Program-made: the position numbers and the translations under genes
DNA from: Ottelia alismoides
Taxonomy: Eukaryota > Streptophyta > Magnoliopsida > Alismatales > Hydrocharitaceae
Direction: 5' to 3'
Assembly: GCA_037367405.1 (NCBI GenBank)
Contig: JAZKJV010008261.1
Coordinates: 682,001-746,000, forward strand
Length of the DNA stretch: 64,000 nucleotides
Shown here: piece after piece, positions 48,400-58,728 of the stretch
Numbering within the stretch: position 1 is the first letter of the stretch
How the letters are laid out: each line of letters starts with the position of its first letter
Notes under the pieces: generated by a model
Told to the model about the DNA's origin: nothing
Database searches by the model: none
What the model saw: the letters and a program-made list of their open reading frames with translations, nothing else

Positions 48400-50524
48400 T
48401 GTAGAGATAGTTATTAGTCTGCGATGTTATTTATTATTTTAGTTTCTTTATGTACCTCTCATGTAATTTACCCAAAGGCTCTCTCCCTATATAAGAGACC
48501 CAAGGGCTCTATGGAATAAACATCTGAGTATTCTAACATGGTATCAGAGCCATAACCCTAACCCTAGGGTTCTCCACCGCTGCTCAAGCTACATCTCAAC
48601 CATCCAGCACGCCTCAGGTATGTTCTGATATTAATGATGGGTTAAATAATGCACATGTACAGGAGCTTTTACCACAGGAGGATGACCAACCGGTCAGCAC
48701 TGTTTTGGATGACTTGGACCGGCCCATCGCTCATAGGAAACAGCGAAGACAGTGTGCCTCATATCCCCTAGCCTCTCATGTATCCTTTCATCGACTCACT
48801 GGGGATTTCCAGAAGTTTGCTGCAGCTGTATCATCCGTTGAGATTCCACGGACATATCAGGATGCCATGAAGACTGAATGCTGGCGTTTAGCAATGGAAG
48901 AGGAGATGCGTGCATTGCAATCCAGAGGGACTTGGTCTCTGGTCCCTATTCCTCCAGGTGCGTCTGTTGTGAGCTGCAAGTGGGTCTTTACAATCAAATA
49001 TCATGCAGATGGTCGTCTTGACAGATACAAGGCCAGGCTTGTCGCACGAGGGTTTACACAGACATATGGGGTAGACTACTTGGACACTTTTTCACCGGTG
49101 GCGAGACATTCTACCCTTCGCATTCTTCTATCGGTTGCAGTGGTACGTGACTGGCCCATATTCCAGCTTGATGTTAAGAATGCCTTCTTGTATGGTGATC
49201 TACAGGAGGAAGTCTACATGCAGCAGCCACCCGGGTTTGCTGCTGAGGGGGAGTCACAGAAGGTGTGTAGACTTCATAAGGCTATCTATGGCCTTAAGCA
49301 GAGTCCTCGTGCGTGGTTCCAGAAGCTCTCCCAGCTTATTGAACGACAGGGTTTCAGAAGATCAAATGCGGATCACTCACTGTTTGTCCGGAAGACCCCT
49401 AGAGGTACCATCGTTGTTATGGTATATGTTGATGACATACTGGTTACTGGAGATGATGCACAAGGGGTTGAGATGACCAAGTCTATGTTGGGCAGCCAGT
49501 TCACTACAAAGGATCTAGGCACAATACGGTATTTTCTGGGGATAGAATTTGCAAGAAATGCACAAGGAATGGTGATGAATCAGAGGAAATATGTCACAGA
49601 TTTGCTGGTAGAAACAGGAATGACTGGATGCAGACCTTCAAGTACACCCATGGACCCAAGCATGAAGTTGTACGATGAGGACACTGAGGAGGTGGACAAG
49701 AGAAGGTACAGAGAAATGGTGGGCAAGCTCCTATACATCACTATAACTCGACCGGATATTGCACTTGCAGTAAACCGGGTGAGTCAATTTATGGAGCAGC
49801 CGAGGCAAGTACATATGGACGCATTGTACATGATATTGAGATATCTGAAGTCTTCTCCAGGCACAGGGTTGTTGTTCAAGAAAGCCACAGATTTATCTAT
49901 TTCAGCCTGCGCAGATGCGGATTATGCAGGATGTCCACGAGATCGTAAGTCTACTTCTGGATTTGCTGTCTTTGTAGGAAGCTCTTTAGTCTCCTGGAAA
50001 AGCAAGAAGCAGACTGTTGTGGCAAGATCCAGTGCCGAATCCGAGTACAGGGCCATGGCACAGGCAAGCACAGAAATGATGTGGGTTAAAGCAGTTCTAG
50101 AAGATCTGAATGTTGAAGTTCCCTTGCCTATGAACCTGCAATGTGACAATCAGGCAGCGTTATTCATTGCCAACAATCCAGCCTTCCATGAGAGAACAAA
50201 ACATATAGAGGTGGATTGTCATTTCACTAGGGACATGATTCAGAAGGGCTTCATCTCCACGTCCCACGTCAGTTCAGAGGACCAGACAGCAGACATATTC
50301 ACGAAGCCATTGCTCAGAGGACCTTTCCAGAAATGTTCTTCCAAGCTGAGCATGATAGATATCTATGCTCCATCTTGAGGGGGAGTGTAGAGATAGTTAT
50401 TAGTCTGCGATGTTATTTATTATTTTAGTTTCTTTATGTACCTCTCATGTAATTTACCCAAAGGCTCTCTCCCTATATAAGAGACCCAAGGGCTCTATGG
50501 AATAAACATCTGAGTATTCTAACA
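48400..50524 (+). mobile_element. Ty1/copia element F: gag-PR-IN deleted, LTRs identical
   Basis: The LTRs 48400-48538 and 50386-50524 are 139 bp and identical by eye. The target duplication TAAAT is perfect (48395-48399 and 50525-50529). The PBS TGGTATCAGAGC (48539-48550) and polypurine tract CTTGAGGGGGAG (50374-50385) are present. Between them only 1.8 kb remains. The leader jumps straight to the linker before RT, removing gag, protease and integrase. Identical LTRs mean a very recent insertion. Because it lacks integrase and capsid, it must have been mobilised in its deleted form by a helper copia, or deleted after insertion. Confidence 0.92.
48705..50378 (+). CDS. Intact copia reverse transcriptase-RNase H frame
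   Basis: A 557-codon frame without stops. The frame is in fact open from about 48540, just after the PBS; the first in-frame ATG is near 48862, so the true start is unclear. Domains: RT from EEEMRALQSRGTWSLVPIPP, KARLVARGFTQTYGVDYLD, LDVKNAFLYGDLQEEVYMQQ and [20 protein letters not shown] to the catalytic MVYVDDILVTGDD (49417-49450). RNase H follows with ADADYAGCPRDRKSTSGFAV, TVVARSSAESEYRAMAQAST and LQCDNQAALFIANNP, ending SKLSMIDIYAPS. All catalytic residues I know for the family are present. It is fused in effect to the LTR promoter, since gag and integrase are gone. Confidence 0.85.
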   Translation: MDDLDRPIAHRKQRRQCASYPLASHVSFHRLTGDFQKFAAAVSSVEIPRTYQDAMKTECWRLAMEEEMRALQSRGTWSLVPIPPGASVVSCKWVFTIKYHADGRLDRYKARLVARGFTQTYGVDYLDTFSPVARHSTLRILLSVAVVRDWPIFQLDVKNAFLYGDLQEEVYMQQPPGFAAEGESQKVCRLHKAIYGLKQSPRAWFQKLSQLIERQGFRRSNADHSLFVRKTPRGTIVVMVYVDDILVTGDDAQGVEMTKSMLGSQFTTKDLGTIRYFLGIEFARNAQGMVMNQRKYVTDLLVETGMTGCRPSSTPMDPSMKLYDEDTEEVDKRRYREMVGKLLYITITRPDIALAVNRVSQFMEQPRQVHMDALYMILRYLKSSPGTGLLFKKATDLSISACADADYAGCPRDRKSTSGFAVFVGSSLVSWKSKKQTVVARSSAESEYRAMAQASTEMMWVKAVLEDLNVEVPLPMNLQCDNQAALFIANNPAFHERTKHIEVDCHFTRDMIQKGFISTSHVSSEDQTADIFTKPLLRGPFQKCSSKLSMIDIYAPS

Positions 50525-51241
50525 TAAATAATTGAGTATTTTTCTCATTTTCCCATTCCATTGAGCAATTGAAAAGGAACATCTACCCCTCCCAATGGAA
50601 AGGGAACCTCGGTGGAAAGGAATACGCATTCTGTCAGAAATCAAAGTCCATCCTTTATAAGCTATCCGAACATGGGAAAGGAATGGAGGATAGAAATGTC
50701 TTTCCATTTCCACCCCTTTTCCGCCATACCAGACATGCATTGCAACCTAATCACTGAATCACATATATCCATAATTTAGACTACTATAACACTCACATTA
50801 TATAACATACTATAACACTCACATACATCCAGAAATGGCATATTGAGTTGTTTTTTTAGAGTAAAATTACTTGGTATATGACAAACTCAGGCATGGTTTG
50901 TCCAAAATGACCTACGCCATTTCCTATAATGCATAGCATTTATATAAGAAAGACTTCAAGTACCTTCAAGACATCCAATAATTATGACTTATTCCTATTT
51001 ACTTAAATAGGTATACACTTCTATAACGGATTTTGCTATAATCTTCATGAATATATTCTTTTTATTACCTCACCATATTCCATGAACTTCACAAATGTTG
51101 TGAATTTACGTACACCTTTCTGAAGCTGCGTTTTTTTTTCAAGGCACTGATATAACAAACCATCCGAACTTGTCCAATAAAGGCTGATATTAAGTTTTGC
51201 GGCCACACAACCAATTAATAAAAAGGAACAAAAAAACTGAC
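50525..51241. other. Intron sequence downstream of the penultimate exon
   Basis: 50560-50750 holds GGAAAGGAATGGAGG type sequence and ends in a phrase like a MITE terminus (CCATACCAGACATGC). The rest is AT-rich with no coding features. Confidence 0.4.
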
Positions 51242-51367
51242 CTGAGAAAGTTGTGGCAAGGCATGAAACAACAGCGGAAGAAATCTTGAGAAGGTGCAAC
51301 AGAGAAATATTGAAAGCCATATTTACAATGACAAATAAAATAGGTAACAAAGGAGCTCCTTCACACC
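51242..51367 (-). CDS. CLT: CRT-like (CLT) transporter, penultimate coding exon
   Basis: A 126-bp exon. The acceptor CTCTGCAG|GG follows a pyrimidine-rich stretch; the donor is TCAG|GTCAGT. It encodes (G)CEGAPLLPILFVIVNMAFN then ISLLHLLKISSAVVSCLATT and FS. This is the conserved segment of plant CRT-like transporters comprising helix 8-9, with the invariant-looking NISLLHLLKISSAVVS block. The split codon (phase 1) is completed by the exon at 18694-18869, giving a continuous helix pair. No stops or frameshifts. The upstream exons (transit peptide and helices 1-7) are not visible in 51.4-64 kb, so that intron must continue past the window. Confidence 0.75.
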
Positions 51368-51662
51368 CTGCAGAGATTATAAAATACTACAAGGATGAGA
51401 AGAAACATAATTATGTTAAATTAGGGGGAAGTATATGCTAAAACCTAAAAGCAATACCGCTTCAGTTAAAAAGTATAGAATGTGATCTTTATCATTTATG
51501 GGCCCTTGTCCTCTTTACAAAGGAGCATGTGTTGAAGGGACTAAGCAAGATAAACTTTCATCTAACCCTAGAGCTCTCTTATATAGGAGAAAAGCTCTAT
51601 GGGTAAATTACAGAAACAGGACAATAAAAAAACAAATAACATAATTACTCTAACACTCCCCC

Positions 51663-53474
51663 TCAAGCTGGAGCATATATATCTAACATGCTCAGCTTGG
51701 AACAACATAGATGAAAAGGACCTCTAGCAAGGGCCTTGGTGAACATGTCTGCAATCTGCTCTCCTGATGATACATAAGAAGTTGAAACAAGCCCCTTTTG
51801 AATCAAGTCCCGTGTATAATGACAATCCACTTCAATGTGCTTTGTCCGTTCATGGAAGGTTGGATTATTGGCTATGAACAAGGCTGCCTGATTATCACAT
51901 TTAAGATGCATAGGAAGAGGTACTTCAATAGTTAAATCAGTTAAAACCGATTTAACCCACATCATCTCAGCACTACCTTGGGCCATTGCCCTATATTCTG
52001 ACTCTGCACTGGATCGAGCCACGACAGTTTGTTTCTTACTCTTCCAAGCTACTGGTGAGCTGCCAACAAATACAATAAAGCCTGAAGTAGACTTTCTATC
52101 ATTAGGGCACCCAGCATAGTCTGCATCAGCACAACCTGTGACAGATATAGAGGTATCTTTCCTAAATAGAAGACCAGCACCTGGAGACGACTTCAGATAT
52201 CTCAAGATCATAAAGACAACATTCATGTGAGCCTGTCTGGGTTGCTCCATAAATTGACTTACCCTACTAACAGCAAAGGATATATCTGGTCGGGTAATAG
52301 TGACATATAACAACTTCCCCACGAGCTCTCTATATCGTCTCTTGTCCACCTCCTCAGAGTCATCATCATAGAGTTTAACATTAGGATCCATAGGAGTAGT
52401 AGCTGGTCTACATCCTGCCATTCCTGTCTCAGATAACAGATCAGTAACATACTTCCTTTGTGTCATTACCATGCCTTGCTCATTTCTTGCAAACTCCAAT
52501 CCCAAAAAGTAACGAAGTGTACCCAAATCCTTCGTAACAAACTGCTCACTAAGAAAATCCTTGGCTGCTTGAATGCCCTGCTCATTACTACCAGTGATAA
52601 CAATATCATCAACATACACTAAGATGATCACAATACCTTGCTGGTCTCTGTTTACAAAGAGAGTATGATCTGTTGTAGATCTGACGAAGCCCTTCTGTTC
52701 AATCAACTCCGAGAGCTTCTAAAACCAAGCCCGTGGACTCTGCTTCAGGCCATATATGGCCTTATGAAGACGGCACACCATACTGGACTCCCCCTCAGCA
52801 GCAAACCCTGGTGGCTGCTACATATAGACCTCTTCCTGCAAGTCACCATACAAGAAAGCGTTCTTGACATCTAACTGAAACAAGGGCCAGTCATGCACAA
52901 TAGCAACTGCAATGAGAATCCGTAAGGTAGAATGACGGGCTACTGGAGAAAACGTCTCCTGATAGTCCACCCCATATGTTTGGGTGAACCCACGAGCAAC
53001 CAACCTGGCTTTGTATCTATCAACCGTACCATCAGCCCGATGCTTAACAGTAAAAACCCATTTGCTACCGATTATTGACGCACCTGGTGGAGGATGCACA
53101 ATACTCCACGTACCACGAGACTGCAACGTCGCCATCTCCTCTTCCATAGCCAAACGCCATGGACTGCTCTGTAGTGCCTCCTGATATGACCTTGGGATTT
53201 CCACTGCTGATAACCCAAGGACGAACTCGCGAAACTTCGGGGACAACCGCTCCAAACAGGCCTGTGATGCAAAGTCCATCGCATATTTGGGATTCATTGT
53301 CCGCGCACGTTTTTGCCTTCTATGAGAAATAGGAAGATCAAGATCATCAACTGGAGTAGTGGTAGTATCATTTGTGCCCTGTACATCTGTCTGCGCATGC
53401 AAATCACCTGTGCCATTAGTAGTACTCAAATGTTCATTACATACCTCAGGCGTGCTGGATGATGGAGGAGGCAC
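51663..53474 (-). pseudogene. Copia D: reverse transcriptase and RNase H
   Basis: 53474-52818 carries the linker and RT start (EEEMATLQSRGTWSIVHPPP, KARLVARGFTQTYGVDYQET, LDVKNAFLYGDLQEEVYM) up to TAG at 52818-52820, where relatives have the first Gln of QQPPGF. After about 32 codons a second TAG at 52719-52721 again replaces Gln (AWF-Q-KL). From 52706 the frame is open to 51663, with catalytic LVYVDDIVITGSN, RNase H ADADYAGCPNDRKSTSGFIV and TVVARSSAESEYRAMAQGSA, ending SKLSMLDIYAPA. Both RT stops are consistent with C-to-T changes at CAG. Confidence 0.85.
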
Positions 53475-53492
53475 ATGAGCAGAGGGTCGACG

Positions 53493-54914
53493 CTAATAGA
53501 CCTGAGGATAAGAAATTGTTGGTGGTGGTGGCGGTGGTGGTGGTATAGGTTGTGGTGGTGGTATAGGCTGTGGTGGTGGTGGTGGAGGCAGAGTAGAACA
53601 TGGAACAGATGGAGGAGGAGGCACATAGATATCATCTCCTTCCTCCGAGTGAGTGAGTCCGTTACCTGTAGGAGAAAAATACATAATGGACTCAAAGAAG
53701 GTGACATCAGCACTAACATAGTACCGTCGTCTAACAGGATCAAAACACCGATACCCTTTTTGGGTTTTGGAATAACCCACAAAAACGCATTTGACAGCTC
53801 TGGGAGAGAGCTTGTCAAGACCAGGAGAGAAGCAATGAACAAATGCAACAGACCCTAAGACACGTGGTGTTAGGGAGAAAAGATCCTTCTCGGGAAACGC
53901 AGTCAAGAACGGGATCTTCTCTCCTAACACTGACGAAGGCATACGGTTGACCAGATAACAAGCAATTAGAACCGCATCCCCCCAATAGGAGTGAGGGGCA
54001 CGGCTCTGAATCAATAGGGTCCTAGTGATGTCCAACAAATGACGATGTTTCCTCTCAGCCACCCCATTCTGTTGGGAGGTGTAAGCACATGACGTCTGAT
54101 GCACAATCCCATGAGACATAAGAAATTTTGAGATGTGAGAACTACATAATTCAAGAGCATTATCAGACCGTATGAACTTCACTTTAGCAGAAAAAATATT
54201 CTTTATTTCAATAATGAAAGACTGGATAACATGTGCAGCATCAGACTTATTTTTAAGTAGAAAGACCCAACATAACCTAGAAAATTCATCAACTGCAACA
54301 AGATAGAACCTGTGTCCTTGAAGATCAGGGACACGACTAGGACCCCAAATATCAAAATGTAGCAATTCAAACAGACCATGACGACTCGGACCTTTACGAC
54401 TCGGAAACGACGACCTGTGATGTTTGCCAAGTTGGCATGCCTCACACTGAAAAATGGTCCTTGGAGAAATCTGTGGATGGATATGGACCATCTTTTGCAA
54501 CGGAAGATGACCAAATCGGAGATGCCATGTGTAAGGTGAGACAGATCCAACCTTCATAGAAGAGACACCAGCATAAGGAGACTGCACCAGTTTATAAAGA
54601 CCCCCTTGCTCACGGCCAGTTCCAATCACTCTGCCCGTTAGTATGTCCTGAAACACAAGAGTAGATGGGTCAAATATGGCACGACAATGTAAATCTTTAG
54701 TGATTTGACTAATGGACAGTAGATTCATGGAAAAATCAGGAGCATAAAGAACATTCTGAAGTCGTATCCCAGGGGTCAATTGCACCTCCCCCTGACCAGT
54801 AATGGGAGAGTGTGTCCCATCAGCTATCACCACGGAGCGTCTTGTCTGAGTTGCAATAAAATCATCCAACTGCTTTTTGTCACCACATAAATGGTGAGAT
54901 GCTCCGGAGTCCAT
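53493..54914 (-). pseudogene. Copia D: protease and integrase
   Basis: A 473-codon frame. Protease active site MDSGASHHLCGDKKQL is at the start. GAG-pre-integrase has WHLRFGHLPLQKMVHIHPQ and CEACQLGKHHRSSFPS (HX3-HCC zinc-type region). The integrase core runs from FDIWGPSRVPDLQGHRFYLV through DEFSRLCWVFLLKNKS, SDNALELC and TSQQNGVAERKHRHLLDITR, covering the D-D-E neighbourhood. The C-terminal GKK-type region is KLSPRAVKCVFVGYSKTQKG, followed by a Pro-rich linker. It ends at a TAG at 53493-53495, where the pol frame should continue into RT. Confidence 0.85.
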
Positions 54915-55022
54915 AATCCACTCAGATAAATCTGCACTGTAACTACTGGTAAATGCATACGTTGTACCTAAAGAAGATGCTGAGCCGGCTATCTCTGAGG
55001 ATCCTGAAGTAGTAGCTGGTCC

Positions 55023-55928
55023 CTAGCCAGGCATGATCTCCCGAAGTCTCGCCACTAACTCCTCAAACCTCTGATCCGGGACAGGGGAAGGACCCCCTTC
55101 CTGCTCCGCCACACGTGCCGTAGTAGTAGGAAACCCATGCTTAGAATAGCATGTTTCCTCAGTGTGTCCAGTCCTGCGACAGTAGGTGCACGGCTGTCTA
55201 GGAGGTCGGTTACCTCCTCCTCCTCGGCCACGACCACCTCTACCTCGAAAATGTGAATAGCCTCCTCTGCCGCGGGATGTTGCCATGGTTGATGGTGTCT
55301 GAACTCCACCATGAGATATAGAGAGTCTACTCAACCTGCGATAAGCCTCCTCCATAGGTGGTATGGTGGCATCTGTAAGGATCTGTGTTCTGGCGGCATC
55401 ATACTCCGGATCAAGGGCTGCTAGAAACACTCCTGTCATCACCGAGTCCCTGTATGCCTTGAGCTGCTCCTGTGTGGCTGTCAATGGAATGTACCCATGT
55501 AGCTTCTCAAACATACCCCTCAGAGAGGTGTACAGGGTATGAAGAGGACGCCCGTTCTACTTCGATGTAAAGATGTCATGCTGAAGTTGTAAGATCTTGG
55601 ACTCGTTTTTCGCTGGAGAATATGTGGCAGCGAGGATATCCCACATAGCCTTCGCAGTGGGTTGACTCAGGATGTCATTGGCTATCTCCATGGAAAAGGT
55701 ACCTGATAACCATACACGTGCGTATGCATCGTCCGCCTCCCACGAGGCGTTAACCCCAGTCTTCTCAACAGGTTCCTCTTGTGTGAGGATATGCTTCTTG
55801 CCATTACATTGCATAAGACTCATGAACTGCATGGCCCACAGTTCATAGTTCGTGCCGTCCATTTTCACAACGGGTGCTGGACCTTTAAAGGCACCCAGAG
55901 ACGGAAGATCAACCTTATTGTCTGTCAT
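55023..55928 (-). pseudogene. Copia D: gag with CCHC knuckle
   Basis: Start MTDNKVDLPSLGAFKGPAPV at 55928. The frame is interrupted once by TAG at 55557-55559 (relatives have CAG, Gln) and continues with LDPEYDAARTQILTDATIPP, a Gly/Arg-rich stretch, and the knuckle CTYCRRTGHTEETC (about 55160-55205). A second TAG occurs at 55023-55025 before protease. gag would form the virus-like particle and bind element RNA; here only a suppressed or edited read would give the full protein. Confidence 0.85.
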
Positions 55929-56741
55929 GATGACAGCAATATTCTGAGACTGGGGTTACACAATCTAGACAATAAAGTCTACTTGAACATATAGGAAGGC
56001 CGTTGTGAACGTAGACTCAAATCACAACGCCTTCCATAACTTGGACGGAACTCCTGCTACGCGCTGTAGAGAGACTTCACGCGCAGGAAAGAGACTTCAC
56101 GCGCTTGCTGATGTGGATATCACGCGCGAAGAGATGAAAAAAACTCTACGCGCAAGAGCAACTTCAGGGCAGGGACTTCAGGGTGCGCGTGTGCTTCAGG
56201 GCTGATGTGCTCCAGGGCACACGTGGGGTTGATGTGCTCAGGGCTGATGTGCTTCAGGGCTGATGTGCTTCAGGACAGGGGCAGATGTGCTCTAGGGCGC
56301 GCGTGGGGTTGGACTTCAGAGCGTGCAAGATCTTCACGCGAGGGCTTCACGGAAAGGGCTTCAGGGCACGCTACACGCGCAAGGGCTTCACGCGAAGGCG
56401 ATGGCGGCGCTTCAGAACTTCGCGATCGAGACGCCACACGGCGATTGGGAGGCGCCGATTGGGAGGCGCGCGAGCAGCGACGCAGCCGCGCGCGCGACAA
56501 CGTAGGGGCGGCGCCGATTAAGAGAAGAGGAGAGAGAGAGGCCGGCGGGTGGGGTGGGTTAGGGTTAGGGTTTCGAGAACTCCGATCTAGGACCGTCACT
56601 CTGATACCATGTTGAAGGGACTAAGCAAGATAAACTTTCATCTAACCCTAGAGCTCTCTTATATAGGAGAAAAGCTCTATGGGTAAATTACAAAAACAGG
56701 ACAATAAAAAAAACAAATAACATAATTACTCTAACAGCATG

Positions 56742-57114
56742 CTATGCACAAGTTAAAACTTACAACCATGCCTCTTCTTGATGTACAAGAAAAAAATTGG
56801 TAGTTTGGGTGCCCACGATGACTGATTCAAATACCCTATTTCCAAAATTCTCCCTACCACAGGTCACTGCGTGGTCAAGCAACCGCCGCCAGTGGTTGTG
56901 GCAAGACATGGTCTTGCGAGAGACTCTATCCATCGGACGTGAGGAGGGGGAGGACAGCGTGAGGGCGTTCACGCCCTATAAATACCTTCGGGAGGGGAAT
57001 GATCACCAAACCAGATCAGCACTCGCTAATCGGGAGCCCCTTACCACCCATACCCAATATCTCCTCTCTCTCCCGTTCTCTCGCATGAATAAGTCGACAG
57101 GAGCGTACCTGGAT
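56742..57114. other. No gene recognised
   Basis: There is a CCTATAAATACC TATA-like motif at about 56974-56985 in GC-richer sequence, but no coding region follows. It may belong to the LTR of the degraded copia just to the right. Confidence 0.35.
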
Positions 57115-57425
57115 CTTAGACTCCCTCATGCTGGAAGCATAGACACAAAGCATGCTCAGTTCAGAACTAGAACGGTTAAAGGACTTAATTGTGTAGTTTT
57201 ACTTTGGTGAAGATATCAACTACTTGATCCACTAAGCTATCATGGATGGTGTAAATAAGCTAGTTTTGGATCATGTCGTTTGTGTAGTGGGAGTGGACTA
57301 CCACATGTGTGGTCCTTCATGAAAGACCAGACTGATTACGATAAACTGAGTTGCCCTGTTGTTCGCTTTGGATTTCCATAGGCTTATTAATAGCTATATG
57401 TAGATCAGTTAGAATATAATGTACC
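57115..57425 (-). pseudogene. Old copia fragment, RNase H end
   Basis: Read on the minus strand, the piece resembles the RNase H C-terminal region of the copia elements here (counterparts of QCDNQAALFIANNPAFHERT and VDCHYTRD), followed by a degenerate CATGCTGGAAGCATA / CATGCTCAG 3' end. It is far more diverged than the others and has no open frame. Confidence 0.55.
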
Positions 57426-58358
57426 CAATATGTAAAACCCGGCCCGGATTGGTCAGCTCGGCCGTCTGGCTATAAACCAACCAGAAATAAAACGGTCATC
57501 AAACGATCAGTCTGATCTTTCTAAATGTTAAAATAAATTCGTATACATAATAAAACAAAATCAGGTTTGGACGGATAGCATCCGTAGTCTGATTCAACCT
57601 CACCAGATCGGATGAATTAAACTGATCACATATGTTTCTTCTAATTCTAGCATCCGTAGTGTTTCCCAACTAAGACACCCAAACCCTTGTGTCCAGCTTC
57701 ACAACCCCCAACCTTCATCTCCACTCTCCCCCATGAAATTCCTGTGGTGTCATAGCCTTAGCTTTACCTCCTCTCCTATGAGCAATGACCCCCATCCTTC
57801 CCCCATGACAGCAAGTCCTTCCAAAGTGCATGAAAACCTCGAGATGCTCTGCAATCCTCATAGGAGGGCCATCTATGAGCATAACCTTGATACATGTTTG
57901 CACCTAGACGTACATGTGAGCAGGAGCTTCGATGAGGCGAGATGACCTGAATCCTGATAAGATTCATGTTCTGGCATTTCTTTTTTACTTTGGGAATATT
58001 GGTTTTTTAAGGAAAGAGGAGTGGACACATAGAATAGTGTGCACGCACTAATTTTTATGGAACCCACTCTATATATTAATAGGTGATATATCAATTTACA
58101 AAGATCAAGCCTTACACAGAGCCTTGGCATGCTCAATCATAGTTTACACAAAACATATATCAATGGAAACAATACTAATGCATGCCAAACAAAGAGCCCA
58201 TAAGAACCCATTGGTCTTCCTCAGCTGACTATGTGCTTGTAATGAGCGGTGCCAAAAGGAGCTCAAAATTTTGACAAGCACGAACAATACGCCCATTCAG
58301 TCAAAGTGTTTATATCTCATTATCTTTATTTTGTATTTTCTTATTTCTTCTGTCCACT
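57426..58358. other. No recognisable gene
   Basis: Short frames only. No TE termini identified. Confidence 0.5.
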
Positions 58359-58361
58359 TTA

Positions 58362-58725
58362 TAGACCCCGTTCGGGTAGAGGCCCCCCTTATCCCACATC
58401 TTTTCACTCCTGCGTGGGCCCCACTTTTTATCTTTTTTAAAAAATTAAATAAATCAATTCTCCATCATCAATTCCATCAAAAAATAATATATTATACCAT
58501 CATATCATATAAAATTATAAACTACTCCACTTCTACTCACTTTTTCAAACTTCAATACAATCACATCACAATAACTACTCATTTTTTCAAACTTCAATAC
58601 AATCATATCACAACAAACCCACATCTAACCTACCCCCAGTTTAACCCTCTATCCAAACACCAAAACACAAAAACGGGTTACCCCCTCCAGCTTAACCCGC
58701 CTTAACTCGCGTACCAAACGCACCC
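58362..58725 (-). mobile_element. Dispersed TTA-flanked MITE-like repeat, copy 2
   Basis: Reverse-complement relative of 7827-8327, sharing CTACTCACTTTTTCAAACTTCA, CTCCATCATCAATTCCATCA and GGTTTGGTACGCGAG-type ends. It ends ...CGCACCC followed by TTA (58726-58728), with TTA also on the left (58359-58361). It is about 140 bp shorter than copy 1 and adjoins the copia LTR remnant at 58729. Confidence 0.6.
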
Positions 58726-58728
58726 TTA

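Larger units (their letters stand above)
18870..51241 (-). other. Giant 32.4-kb intron of the CLT-like gene
   Basis: The intron is bounded by a donor CAG|GTCAGT (51241 reading down) and an acceptor TTGGTTTTGCAG|TT (ending 18870), both good plant consensus sites. Intron phase 1 is matched on both sides. Its contents are nearly all transposable elements: a MULE, two or more MITEs, the composite copia nest, an aquaporin pseudogene fragment and a young deleted copia. The main copia nest lies in the same orientation as the gene; the 48400-50524 element is opposite. Without recognisable insertions the intron would be roughly 5 kb. Confidence 0.7.
51530..56736 (-). mobile_element. Ty1/copia element D, full length, recently inserted
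   Basis: LTRs are 51530-51655 (3') and 56610-56736 (5'), 126/127 bp, differing by one substitution and one A in a homopolymer by eye. The target duplication GCATG is perfect (51525-51529 and 56737-56741). The PBS complement CTCTGATACCA lies at 56599-56609; the polypurine tract complement CTCCCCCTCAAG at 51656-51667. The leader (55930-56598) is GC-rich and contains CTTCAGGGCTGATGTG tandem repeats (56170-56310). The LTR has a TATA region. It sits just upstream of the transporter's penultimate exon, same strand. All expected domains are present but interrupted by several stops. Confidence 0.93.

Noticed and set aside
56974..56985. TATA-like CCTATAAATACC as a host promoter.
   Set aside because: No coding exon follows and the surroundings are degraded copia. 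No independent promoter evidence.
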